Of a stretch of DNA of 64,000 nucleotides, positions 18,204 to 26,406 are shown one piece after another; positions within the stretch are counted from its first letter, which is position 1; each line of letters starts with the position of its first letter. Location: assembly GCA_963722295.1 (NCBI GenBank), contig CAVRLB010000001.1, forward strand, positions 620,001 through 684,000. Direction: 5' to 3'. The position numbers were made by a program, and so were the translations under genes. A model generated the notes under the pieces. That model ran no database searches. It saw only the letters and a program-made list of their open reading frames with translations, and had not been told where the DNA came from. The stretch is from Brooklawnia sp032229645. Lineage in GTDB: Bacteria > Actinomycetota > Actinomycetes > Propionibacteriales > Propionibacteriaceae.

Positions 18204-18813
18204 CCACGGCTCCGCATATCTGGTTGTCAGATCGGTATTCCGCACCGCCCGTCGAGCCACAACCGCTCAGCGTCCGCCCGGTACACCGCAACATAGTTGT
18301 CATATTTGCGAAACTTTTCGTGTACATGCGTTCATTAATGTACCGCTCACAGCACACGGAAGGACACAGCGATGATCTGCATCTGCGCCGCAGGCTCCAA
18401 CACACGGGCTCCCCCGGCGCTGGCCAAGCCACCAGACCCGGATCCTGAACCCACGATCCAGTGCCGGGGCCGGCGGCCCCGCCGACAACACGTCTCAGCC
18501 AAGACCCGGCCCGGCCACTACTGGCAAATGGGCCTCAGCCTTTGGGAGCCATTGGGGGTTAACGACCCGAATTCTCGCGTGTCACCCCAGATTACTTGAC
18601 CTGCATTTATCGTGCGCAGTAATCGAGCTCCACCCTTTTCTTTCAGCTGCGAGCACTTTCCAGTATCTCAGCGGAACAGGCAACAACTCTTGACCGCTAC
18701 TCTTCGCGGCCAGATCAGATCTTGTGTGCGAATCAATCACACGCAGATCCAGCTTTTCAACCGTCCGATAAGCAACTGCACGGGATCTCCAAATCGTCCC
18801 GAAAGGACTCATC
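18204..18813 (+). promoter_or_regulatory. 610-bp leader/promoter region with possible uORF and hairpin
   Basis: No well-supported gene fills this gap ahead of the importer operon. An inverted repeat GTACAT (18322) / ATGTAC (18338) with a 10-bp spacer looks like an operator. A short frame at 18372-18599 has a strong GGAAGGA site seven bases before its ATG and begins MICICAAGSN, so it could be a leader peptide. A GC-rich hairpin (CGGGGCC-ggc-GGCCCCG) lies inside it at 18465-18481. GTGTG at 18724 and CACAC at 18738 form another small inverted repeat. TTGACC near 18596 could be a -35 element, but its -10 is weak. It matches no riboswitch class I know. Confidence 0.4.
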
Positions 18814-19791
18814 ATGGCAAAATTCGCCCGCACGGCCACCGTAATCGCCGCCGTGACTATGGTTATCAGTCTTTCGGCCTGCTCATCTGGAAACACGGTC
18901 GGCAGCACCGGCTCGGAAAACGCACCCAATGGGGCTCTGGCCTGGAGTTTCCCCACCCAGGATGTCAGCATCTGGAATGCCCAGCTGAAGCTCATGGAGC
19001 CCATGGTCTCCGAAGCCGGCTACGAATTGCTCACCGATAGCCCCAATTTCAATGTGACCACCCAGGTATCTGACTGGGAGTCGTGGGTGGCCCGTGGCGA
19101 TGTCAAAGCAATCGGCGGTTTCCCGGCGGATGCATCGTCCATGACTGCCGTTACCGCCCAGGCCGCATCCGCCGGCATTCCGGTGATCGGATATGCCGGA
19201 AAATGGGACGGTGTTGATCATGCCGTGCTGATCTCGAATTACGACGCCGGAATGCAGGTCGGCCAGGCCGCCGGCGAATGGATCAATCAGACCTATGGCG
19301 GCCAGAGCGTGCGAGTCGCGACTATGTCGGATACCACCGCTCAGCTGGGCCAAGATCAGCTCGCCGGTCTCAAAGCCGGGCTCGCTGCCAGCGGAGCAAA
19401 AGCCGAGATATCGCAGCTGGAGGCCAAGACCCGCAACGACGGCTACAGCCAGGCCCAAAGCCAGCTGGTCGCCCACCCCGACACAGTGGTGTGGCTCGGC
19501 ATCGGGTCAGATATGGTGCTCGGCGCCCGGCAGGCGCTGATCGACAGCGGTGTGCCCGCCAACGATCCGAAGCACTACGTCAGCGCCACCGATGCCGACT
19601 CCGAAGCACTCGATCTGATCGCCAGCGGCAACGACATGTGGCGGACCTCCTTCGCCTGGAATGCCCAGGACCTGGCCGAGGCCAATGTCAAGCAGCTGCT
19701 CGCGGCAGCCAACGGCTCGCTCAGCGGCGACATCGAGGTAGGCGTGGCCCAGGTGACCAAGGACAATGTCGATGACTTCCGCAACAACTAG
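18814..19791 (+). CDS. Substrate-binding lipoprotein of Rbs-type ABC importer
   Basis: A secreted, lipid-anchored solute-binding protein of 325 residues. The signal peptide ends in the lipobox LSAC with the modified Cys at position 23, followed by a Ser/Gly-rich linker. The body is the periplasmic-binding-protein type I fold (Peripla_BP_4, RbsB-like). CUT2-type proteins usually bind sugars, but the rest of the operon is built for amine or amide chemistry, so the ligand may be a nitrogen compound, a nucleoside-like molecule or a glycoside. A ribosome site (GAAAGGA) sits before the ATG. The ATPase start overlaps the 3' end. Confidence 0.92.
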   Translation: MAKFARTATVIAAVTMVISLSACSSGNTVGSTGSENAPNGALAWSFPTQDVSIWNAQLKLMEPMVSEAGYELLTDSPNFNVTTQVSDWESWVARGDVKAIGGFPADASSMTAVTAQAASAGIPVIGYAGKWDGVDHAVLISNYDAGMQVGQAAGEWINQTYGGQSVRVATMSDTTAQLGQDQLAGLKAGLAASGAKAEISQLEAKTRNDGYSQAQSQLVAHPDTVVWLGIGSDMVLGARQALIDSGVPANDPKHYVSATDADSEALDLIASGNDMWRTSFAWNAQDLAEANVKQLLAAANGSLSGDIEVGVAQVTKDNVDDFRNN

Positions 19792-21319
19792 CCCGGCCGG
19801 CCCAGCCGGCCCGCCTGCTCCTCCGCGTATCTCGTTCGACTCTGTCAGCCGGGTCTTCGGCGCGACCACCGCGCTGTCTCAGGTGAGCTTCGCGATGGCT
19901 CCGGGCGAGATCGTCGGCCTGCTCGGCCACAACGGGGCCGGTAAGACGACCCTGATCAATATCGCCAGCGGGGCGCTCGCGGCCGGTTCGGGCACCGTAG
20001 CGATCGACGGAGAGGTGCTCAACGGGCTGGGCCCGGCGCGGATCGCCGAGCGCGGACTGTGCGTGGTGAGCCAGGTGCCCAGTCTGATTCCGGGCATCTC
20101 GGTCTGGGACAATCTCTTCCTCGCCGATACCCGCAGGCAATCCCATCACGAAAGGGTCGAGGCCGCGCGCAGCGCAATGGCCGAGGTGGGGCTCGGCGAT
20201 ATCTCACTGCACACCCAGGTCTCGTTGCTCTCGGTCGGTGAGCGGCAGCTCGTTTCGCTGGCGCGCGGATTAGTCCGGGGCGATATCAGGGTGCTGCTGC
20301 TCGATGAGCCGACAGCCGCGCTGGGCCTGCCGGAGACCCGCACCTTGCACGGGCTGGTCCGCCGGTTCGCCGCGTCGGGCACCTCGGTTATCTACGTCTC
20401 CCACCGGCTGCCCGACGTCATGGATATCTGCACCCGGGCGGTGATCTTCAACTCCGGCGCAGTGGTCACCGACCGGCCGATGTCGGAGCTGTCGCTGGCC
20501 GAGCTGGCTTCCGCGCTCGCCCCCGGCTACACCGACCTCGAACCGGCCGCAGTCACTCCCGGCGAGGTCGTGCTGCGCACTCACGACCCCGACCCCGCCG
20601 GTCTCCAGCTCGAGTTCCGGGCGGGCGAGGTGGTGGGAATGTTCGGAATGGCGGCCGGAATCGAATTTGACATCCTGACCGCATTGTTCGGGCTGGGCAC
20701 CAACAGAAAAACCGACGACCTGACATTCGAGCTCTTCGGCCACCCGTTCGCCGCCAGCGGGCCATCGGAGGCGATCCGGGCAGGCATCCACCTGGTGCCG
20801 GCCGACCGCGAGACCGATGGCCTGGCACACAACCTGAGCGCCCGGGAGAACGTGATGCTGCCCTGGTATCACAGTGTCGATCCCGGCGGCATTCTGCGCG
20901 CGGCCACCGGCTCTGAGATCTATGCGCAGGCACGCTCCTTGCTGAATGTCCAGGGGCCCTCCGGCGACCAGTCGATCGACACATTCAGCGGCGGCAACCG
21001 CCAAAAGCACCTGCTGGCCCGCTGGATGCTGCCGCACCGCCCGCAGCTCCTGCTGCTCTTGCAGCCCACCCAGGGAGTCGATATCCGCGGCAAGAACGAC
21101 ATCGTCCGCGCCGTGCAGAGTTTCGCTGCCGAGGGCTGCTGCGTCATCGTCGCCTCCTCCGAGTCGGACGAGATCGCCCGCATGTGCAACCGCTCCTACG
21201 TCATCTATGGCCATCGCGCCACCCACGTCGAAGCAGGAGCCGAGATGGAGGGCGACCTGCTCTCCGGCCTGCTGGCCCTGTCCGGCGACTCACTCTTCCA
21301 GACAGGTAGGGATTCATGA
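19772..21319 (+). CDS. Rbs-type ABC transporter ATPase, two NBDs
   Basis: A two-domain CUT2-type ATPase of about 515 residues. NBD1 has an intact Walker A (GHNGAGKT, about 52-59), the LSVGERQ signature and Walker B LLLDEPTAALG. NBD2 has a degenerate Walker A region (GMFGMAAGIE), as is normal for RbsA. Unusually, its Walker B also reads LLLLLQPTQGVD, without the Asp and Glu of the usual DEPTRGVD. NBD2 is therefore probably not hydrolytic. The ATG at 19772 has AAGGA eight bases upstream; another ATG at 19766 is in frame. It overlaps the binding-protein gene by 20 bp and the permease by 4 bp. Confidence 0.9.
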   Translation: MTSATTSPAGPAGPPAPPRISFDSVSRVFGATTALSQVSFAMAPGEIVGLLGHNGAGKTTLINIASGALAAGSGTVAIDGEVLNGLGPARIAERGLCVVSQVPSLIPGISVWDNLFLADTRRQSHHERVEAARSAMAEVGLGDISLHTQVSLLSVGERQLVSLARGLVRGDIRVLLLDEPTAALGLPETRTLHGLVRRFAASGTSVIYVSHRLPDVMDICTRAVIFNSGAVVTDRPMSELSLAELASALAPGYTDLEPAAVTPGEVVLRTHDPDPAGLQLEFRAGEVVGMFGMAAGIEFDILTALFGLGTNRKTDDLTFELFGHPFAASGPSEAIRAGIHLVPADRETDGLAHNLSARENVMLPWYHSVDPGGILRAATGSEIYAQARSLLNVQGPSGDQSIDTFSGGNRQKHLLARWMLPHRPQLLLLLQPTQGVDIRGKNDIVRAVQSFAAEGCCVIVASSESDEIARMCNRSYVIYGHRATHVEAGAEMEGDLLSGLLALSGDSLFQTGRDS

Positions 21320-22320
21320 AGCTGCCAAGCTCAGAGAGCATCCGGATGCTCCTCGTCCGCAACGGTGTCTTGCTGGCACTGGTCGCGCTGATCGCCGTAT
21401 TCGGCATTCTCAATCCGCGCTTCCTCAGCGCACAGAATCTGCAGACCATCTTGCTGCAGATCTCCGAGCTGGGCCTGATCGCGTTGCCGGTGGCATTCGT
21501 GGTGATGCAAGGCACCGTCGACATGTCGGTCGGCTCGATTGCGACGCTGGCCGCGGTGATCGGCTCGCAGGTCATGGTGGCAACCCAGAACCCGCTGTTC
21601 GGCGTCGCCGCAGGATTGGCGGTGGGCGTTATCGCCGGACTGCTGAACGGCGTACTGGTCGCCAAGGCGGGGCTGAACCCGTTCGTGGTCACCCTCGGTT
21701 TCCTCAGTGCCTGGGGCGGCCTGGCACTGTTCCTCTCCGATGGCCGCACGATCAGCGGACTGCCCAAGTCGTTCACCAATCTCGGCTCGGCCTCCATCAT
21801 GGGAATCCGGATGCAGATCGTCTTGCTGGTGATTGCGATCATTGCCTCCTGGTTCACCTTGAACCGGACCGCACGCGGACGCGAGATTCTCGCTGTCGGC
21901 GGGAATACCCGGGCCGCACATCTGATGGGCCTGCCGGTCTCGCGGATCAAGGTCACCACCTACGTCGTCAGCGGTCTGGTCGCCGCCTTCGTCGGTCTGC
22001 TGCTCTCCGCGAAGCTCGGGGCCACCAGCCCGGTGGTCGGCCAGGGCCTGGAGGTGGACGCGCTCACCGTGGTCCTGCTCGGCGGCATCGCGTTCGAGGG
22101 CGGCTCGGGCCGGATCAGCGGCGTGGTCTACGGCCTCGCCTTCGTCGGGGCTCTCAAGAACGGCCTGGTCATCTTGAGCGTCTCCCCTTACCTGCAGACC
22201 GTGATCGTCGGTCTCACCCTTGTCGCAGCGGTCATGCTGGACCGCTCGATCCAGCAGGCAGTGGCACGCGCCATCAATCTCAACGGACGCAAATCCAGCT
22301 CCGCCAGCACCCAGAACTGA
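21316..22320 (+). CDS. Rbs-type ABC transporter permease
   Basis: Membrane component of the importer: 334 residues with 8-10 hydrophobic helices and the BPD_transp_2 (RbsC-like) pattern, including QGTVDMSVGSIA near residue 70 and the LLGGIAFEGGSGRISGVVYG segment near residue 255. Its ATG overlaps the ATPase stop (ATGA). One gene only, so the permease presumably works as a homodimer. It completes the importer with the lipoprotein and ATPase, and the catabolic genes follow 13 bp later. Confidence 0.93.
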   Translation: MKLPSSESIRMLLVRNGVLLALVALIAVFGILNPRFLSAQNLQTILLQISELGLIALPVAFVVMQGTVDMSVGSIATLAAVIGSQVMVATQNPLFGVAAGLAVGVIAGLLNGVLVAKAGLNPFVVTLGFLSAWGGLALFLSDGRTISGLPKSFTNLGSASIMGIRMQIVLLVIAIIASWFTLNRTARGREILAVGGNTRAAHLMGLPVSRIKVTTYVVSGLVAAFVGLLLSAKLGATSPVVGQGLEVDALTVVLLGGIAFEGGSGRISGVVYGLAFVGALKNGLVILSVSPYLQTVIVGLTLVAAVMLDRSIQQAVARAINLNGRKSSSASTQN

Positions 22321-22333
22321 AGGGACAGCTGAA

Positions 22334-25144
22334 ATGATCGAGAAAGTCTTCACCAACGGCCACGTCTATACCGGCGAAAGCGCACAGCCATGGGTCAGCG
22401 CCTTCGCAATCGAGAACGGGCAACTGGCGGCGCTCGGCGACGACCGCGCCGCCGAAAGCTGGATCGGCGCGCAGACCGAAGTCATCGACCTGGAGGGCGC
22501 ATTCGTGATGCCCGGGTTCGTCGATGCCCACTGCCACTGCGCCTTGCAGGGCCAGACCGAGGTCTTCGAGCATCCCGTCGAGCCGACCCTGGATCTGGAG
22601 GGCCTGCTGGCCGAGATCCGCAAAGCGGTGACCGGGCTGCCTGAGGGAGCCTGGGCGGTGGTCAGCCCCTACAGTGCTGCTTTGCAGACGCAGGTGGAGA
22701 CCGCAGCGGCGCTGGCGCGCCTCGACGAGGCGGCGGCCGGGCACCCGGTGATCGTCCGTGAGTACAGCCGTCACAACCGCTGGGTCAGTTCCGCTGCCCT
22801 GGCCGCGGCCCGAATCGATGCCTCGACTCCCGATCCCGAGCACGGAACCGTCGTGAAGGATCCGGTCAGCGGCGGACTCACCGGCGTGCTCTATGAATCT
22901 GCCGGCCTGCCGGTCGAGCACGCCTTCCTCGCCGCCCGGGCGCTGAGCGCGCAGGATCACTCCCGCAGCGTGCGCGAGGGGCTGCGCATCCTCAACAGTT
23001 TCGGTATCACCGGGGCAGCCGACGCGGCGGCCTCGGAGCAGATCATGGCCGGCGCCGCCGCGCTGGATGAGGCAGGCGAACTATCCGCCTGGGTGGTGAG
23101 CGCGATGCCTGCCAACGACCACATCTTCGGCTTCGAGCCGATCGGTGCTGCCTTGTACGGGATCGGCAGTGAGCTGAGCACCAGCCATCATCGTCCCAAC
23201 TTCGTCAAGGTCTTCTTGGATGGCGTTCCGCCGGCCCGTACGGCAGCCTTCTCGCAGCCCTATCTTCCCCAGCCCGGCGATGGGCCCGGCCAGCAGACCT
23301 GCGGCGAGACGCTGTTCGCCGAGGACGAGCTGTTCGACGTTCTGTTCGAGGCCGCCGGCCGGAATCTGTCCGCGATCATCCATTGCACCGGGGACGCCTC
23401 CATTCATCTGGCCCTGAACGCGATCGAGCGCCTGCGCAACGCCGGCTGCACCGAGCAGAGCTATCACCTGTCGCACTGCCAGTTCATTCTGCCCGCAGAC
23501 CAGGCCCGCCTCGCCGAGCTGAATGTTGTCGCCGAGATGTCACCCTTCTTTTGGGTGCCGGGCCCGGTGCCCGAGGCCATCTCCACGATCGTGCCCGCCG
23601 AGATCGCAGGCGACATTCATCCGAACCGCAGACTGCTCGATCTGGGCGTGCAGCTGGTCAGCGGATCGGATTGGCCATGCAGCGACACCCCCGATCCCTG
23701 GTATGCCATCCATGGCCTGGTGACCCGCGCTGATCCGCTCGGGCTCACCCCCGGCGTCCTCAATGGCGATCAGGCCATCAGCCTGCCCGAGGCGATCACG
23801 ATGTGTACCTCATCGGCCGCGGATTCGCTGGGACTGGGCGAGCTCACCGGCTCCCTGAAAGCCGGGAAATCGGCGGATTTCATTGTCTGCGACCGCAATC
23901 CGTTTACCATCGCGCCGGGCGAGCTGTCCCAGGTGCGGGTCCAGCAGACCTGGTTCGCCGGCGGTCTGGTGTACCGCGCGCCCGAGGTTCAGCAGACCAG
24001 CACCGTGGGCTCGCCGGCTTCTGCCTTGTCGTTTCTTTATCTCAGCGAGCCGGACGCGATCGCCGCGGGCGTGACCGATATGGCCGGCTGCGTCGAGGCG
24101 ATGGATCAGACTCTCCAGCTGCTCCAGCTCGGTGACTACCGGATGGCCGGCAATGACGGCAATTCCCATGGCGCGATGGTCACCTTCCCGGCCAGTCCGC
24201 AGTTTCCGAATATGCCCGCCGATGGCCCCGACCGGCGGTTCATGGCGATGCCGGCCTACCTGGGCGGGCAGTACGACGCGGCCGGGATGAAATGGTACGG
24301 CTCCAATCTGGCCAACCGGGATCGCCAGCTGCCCCGTTCGATTCTGATGTTCATGCTGAACGACAAAGAGACCGGCGCCCCGCTGATGCTGATGTCGGCC
24401 AACCTGCTCTCGGCCTACCGTACCGGCGCCGTACCCGGTGTCGGCGCCAAATATCTCGCCCTCCCCGATGCCTCGGTGGCTGCCATCATCGGGCCCGGGG
24501 TGATGGGCAAGACCGGCCTCGAAGCCTATGCCGCGGTCAGGCCGATCACCACCGTTCGGGTGTTGGGGCGCCGCCGCGAAAGCGCGGAAGCCTACCGGGA
24601 ATGGGTGCATAGCCGGCTGCCATCGGTACAGGAGGTGATCGTCTGCGGCAGTCTGCAAGAAGCCGTCGCGGGCGCCGACATCGTGCATTGCGGAGTCTCG
24701 GGCCCGGCTGGCAGCGCCGGCTACCCCCATCTGCTGACCGCATGGCTCAAGCCGGGCGCCTTCATCTGCTCGGTCTCCAATCTCAGCCTGGACGACGACG
24801 TACTGACCGATCCGGCGAGCGGGCTGTTCATCGACAACCTGCAGATGTACTTCGACTGGCAAGAAGAGGTCGGCTACCCGGCCCACGAGTCCATCGGCAT
24901 CATCGGCAACCGCTATGTCGATCTTATGCACGAGAACCGCCTAGGCCCAGACTGCGTCTCCAATATCGGCGACGTCGCGCTGGGCCGGCGCCCCGGGCGC
25001 ACCGACGACGCTCAGATCATCGTCTTCAGCGTCGGAGGCATGCCGATCGAGGACATCGCCTGGGCAAGCCAGGTCTATCAAAGGGCACGCGAACGCCGGA
25101 TCGGCATCGAACTGCCGCTTTGGGATGTCCCGGTGATGGCCTGA
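22334..25144 (+). CDS. Fusion: amidohydrolase (YtcJ-like) + ornithine cyclodeaminase/mu-crystallin
   Basis: A single frame of 936 residues joining two enzyme families. Residues 1 to about 555 are an amidohydrolase_3 domain with a complete metal set: HxH in DAHCHC (His66, His68), the Lys of FVKVFLDG, IIHCTGD, LSHCQF and SGSDWPC. Residues from about 560 to 936 are an ornithine cyclodeaminase/mu-crystallin domain with KWYGSN, LMSANLLSAYRTGAVPGV and a Rossmann motif IIGPGVMG near 718. This half resembles proteins annotated as tyramine oxidase subunit B. It starts at the ATG at 22334, 13 bp after the permease. The likely job is hydrolysis of an imported amide followed by imine/amine chemistry; the substrate is unknown. 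No frameshift evidence at the junction. Confidence 0.88.
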   Translation: MIEKVFTNGHVYTGESAQPWVSAFAIENGQLAALGDDRAAESWIGAQTEVIDLEGAFVMPGFVDAHCHCALQGQTEVFEHPVEPTLDLEGLLAEIRKAVTGLPEGAWAVVSPYSAALQTQVETAAALARLDEAAAGHPVIVREYSRHNRWVSSAALAAARIDASTPDPEHGTVVKDPVSGGLTGVLYESAGLPVEHAFLAARALSAQDHSRSVREGLRILNSFGITGAADAAASEQIMAGAAALDEAGELSAWVVSAMPANDHIFGFEPIGAALYGIGSELSTSHHRPNFVKVFLDGVPPARTAAFSQPYLPQPGDGPGQQTCGETLFAEDELFDVLFEAAGRNLSAIIHCTGDASIHLALNAIERLRNAGCTEQSYHLSHCQFILPADQARLAELNVVAEMSPFFWVPGPVPEAISTIVPAEIAGDIHPNRRLLDLGVQLVSGSDWPCSDTPDPWYAIHGLVTRADPLGLTPGVLNGDQAISLPEAITMCTSSAADSLGLGELTGSLKAGKSADFIVCDRNPFTIAPGELSQVRVQQTWFAGGLVYRAPEVQQTSTVGSPASALSFLYLSEPDAIAAGVTDMAGCVEAMDQTLQLLQLGDYRMAGNDGNSHGAMVTFPASPQFPNMPADGPDRRFMAMPAYLGGQYDAAGMKWYGSNLANRDRQLPRSILMFMLNDKETGAPLMLMSANLLSAYRTGAVPGVGAKYLALPDASVAAIIGPGVMGKTGLEAYAAVRPITTVRVLGRRRESAEAYREWVHSRLPSVQEVIVCGSLQEAVAGADIVHCGVSGPAGSAGYPHLLTAWLKPGAFICSVSNLSLDDDVLTDPASGLFIDNLQMYFDWQEEVGYPAHESIGIIGNRYVDLMHENRLGPDCVSNIGDVALGRRPGRTDDAQIIVFSVGGMPIEDIAWASQVYQRARERRIGIELPLWDVPVMA

Positions 25145-25189
25145 CCTGCAGATTCACCACCAAGCATTCACCACCATGGAGAGGAAATC

Positions 25190-26371
25190 ATGAGCGAAGT
25201 CGTCATTATCGGCGGTGGCGTGATCGGCACGGCCACTGCACACGCCCTGGTCGAGCGGGGAATCACAGACATCACCATCGTGGACCGCGATACTGTCGGC
25301 TCCGGAGGCACCGGCAGATCTGCCGGAATCATCCGCTGCCACTACGGAGTCAGCTCGGTCTGCGCGCTGGCGGTGGCAAGCCTGGAGTTCTTCGAAAATG
25401 CCCAGGACATCCTCGGCAGCGCCATCGGCTTCGAGCAGGTTGGCTATCTGGTCGGAGTCGGGGAAGAGAATGTGGAGCCATTCCGCGCCAGCCTCGCCAA
25501 TCAGCGCTCGCTGGGTGTCGATACCCGCGAGATCGGCCAGGGCGAGGCCAAGCAGCTGTGGCCAACCGCATTCGTGGATGACTTCGCCACCTTCTGCTAT
25601 GAACCGCGGGGCGGCTACGCCGACGGCTATGCCACCGCGCAGGCCTACGCGGGCTGGCTGCGCTCCCATGGCGTCGCCATCCGGCAAGGAACTGCGGTCA
25701 AGGCGATCCGCACCGACGGCCAGCAGGTGAGCGGCGTCGAGCTGGCCGATGGCGAGATCATCGCGGCAGCTGCCGTGGTCCTCGCCGCCGGGGCGTGGTC
25801 GGTGCCACTGCTGGCACCGCTGGGCATCGAGCTGCCGATCCAGCCGATGCTCATCCAGGAGGTGCTCATCGACCCGGGCGTCGATCTGGGTGCGCCCCCG
25901 GTCTTCTCGGACCTGGTCGCCAAACAGTATGTGCATCTTCGCGGCGGTGAGATGCTCTTCGGCAACAGCTCCGGCAAAGGCGCCACCCGGCCCGTGGACG
26001 ATCCGGATTCCTACCCGGCGCATGCCTCGAACGCCGCGATCGAGGCAACCGCCGAAAAGGCGCTGCACCGCTTCCCCGGCATCGCCGATCCGCGGGTGGC
26101 AACCACCTCGACCGGAGTGATCGATCAGACTCCCGACAACAACCCAATCATCTCCGCGACCCGGTACGACGGGCTGATCCTCGCCACCGGCATGTCCGGA
26201 CATGGCTACAAAATCGCCCCGGCCATCGGGCAGCTGACCGCCGATCTCATCGTAGGCGCCCAGACGGTGCTGCCGAATGTGCGAGCCGCCGATTTCCGAC
26301 TCTCCAGATTCGCCGAGGACGATCTGCTGGTCAGCCCGTTCGCTTACCAGGGAACCGCCGGAATCCGCTGA
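25190..26371 (+). CDS. FAD-dependent amine oxidoreductase (DAO/sarcosine-oxidase-like)
   Basis: A 393-residue flavoprotein of the D-amino-acid oxidase/sarcosine oxidase superfamily. The N-terminal dinucleotide motif is VIIGGGVIGTATA, followed by TGRSAGIIR (the flavin-contact region), VLAAGAWS and a C-terminal GMSGHGYKIAPAIG flavin motif. Such enzymes oxidise C-N bonds of amino acids or N-alkyl amines. Here the EtfD-like, EtfB and EtfA genes follow, so electrons are more likely passed to ETF than to oxygen, making it a dehydrogenase. AGAGGAAATC precedes the ATG. The amine substrate is not known. Confidence 0.9.
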   Translation: MSEVVIIGGGVIGTATAHALVERGITDITIVDRDTVGSGGTGRSAGIIRCHYGVSSVCALAVASLEFFENAQDILGSAIGFEQVGYLVGVGEENVEPFRASLANQRSLGVDTREIGQGEAKQLWPTAFVDDFATFCYEPRGGYADGYATAQAYAGWLRSHGVAIRQGTAVKAIRTDGQQVSGVELADGEIIAAAAVVLAAGAWSVPLLAPLGIELPIQPMLIQEVLIDPGVDLGAPPVFSDLVAKQYVHLRGGEMLFGNSSGKGATRPVDDPDSYPAHASNAAIEATAEKALHRFPGIADPRVATTSTGVIDQTPDNNPIISATRYDGLILATGMSGHGYKIAPAIGQLTADLIVGAQTVLPNVRAADFRLSRFAEDDLLVSPFAYQGTAGIR

Positions 26372-26406
26372 CCGCGCAAATGCTGCTTTGAGAGGAAGTG
26401 ATCACC

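Noticed and set aside
18372..18599. Short ORF MICIC... as a confirmed gene
   Set aside because: The start site is good but the composition is Pro/Arg-rich and nothing matches. It is kept only as a possible leader peptide.
22334..25144. The fusion enzyme as an artefact of a missed stop codon
   Set aside because: The frame runs through the junction with no stop and no shift, and both halves show normal codon use; sequence error cannot be fully excluded but is not indicated.
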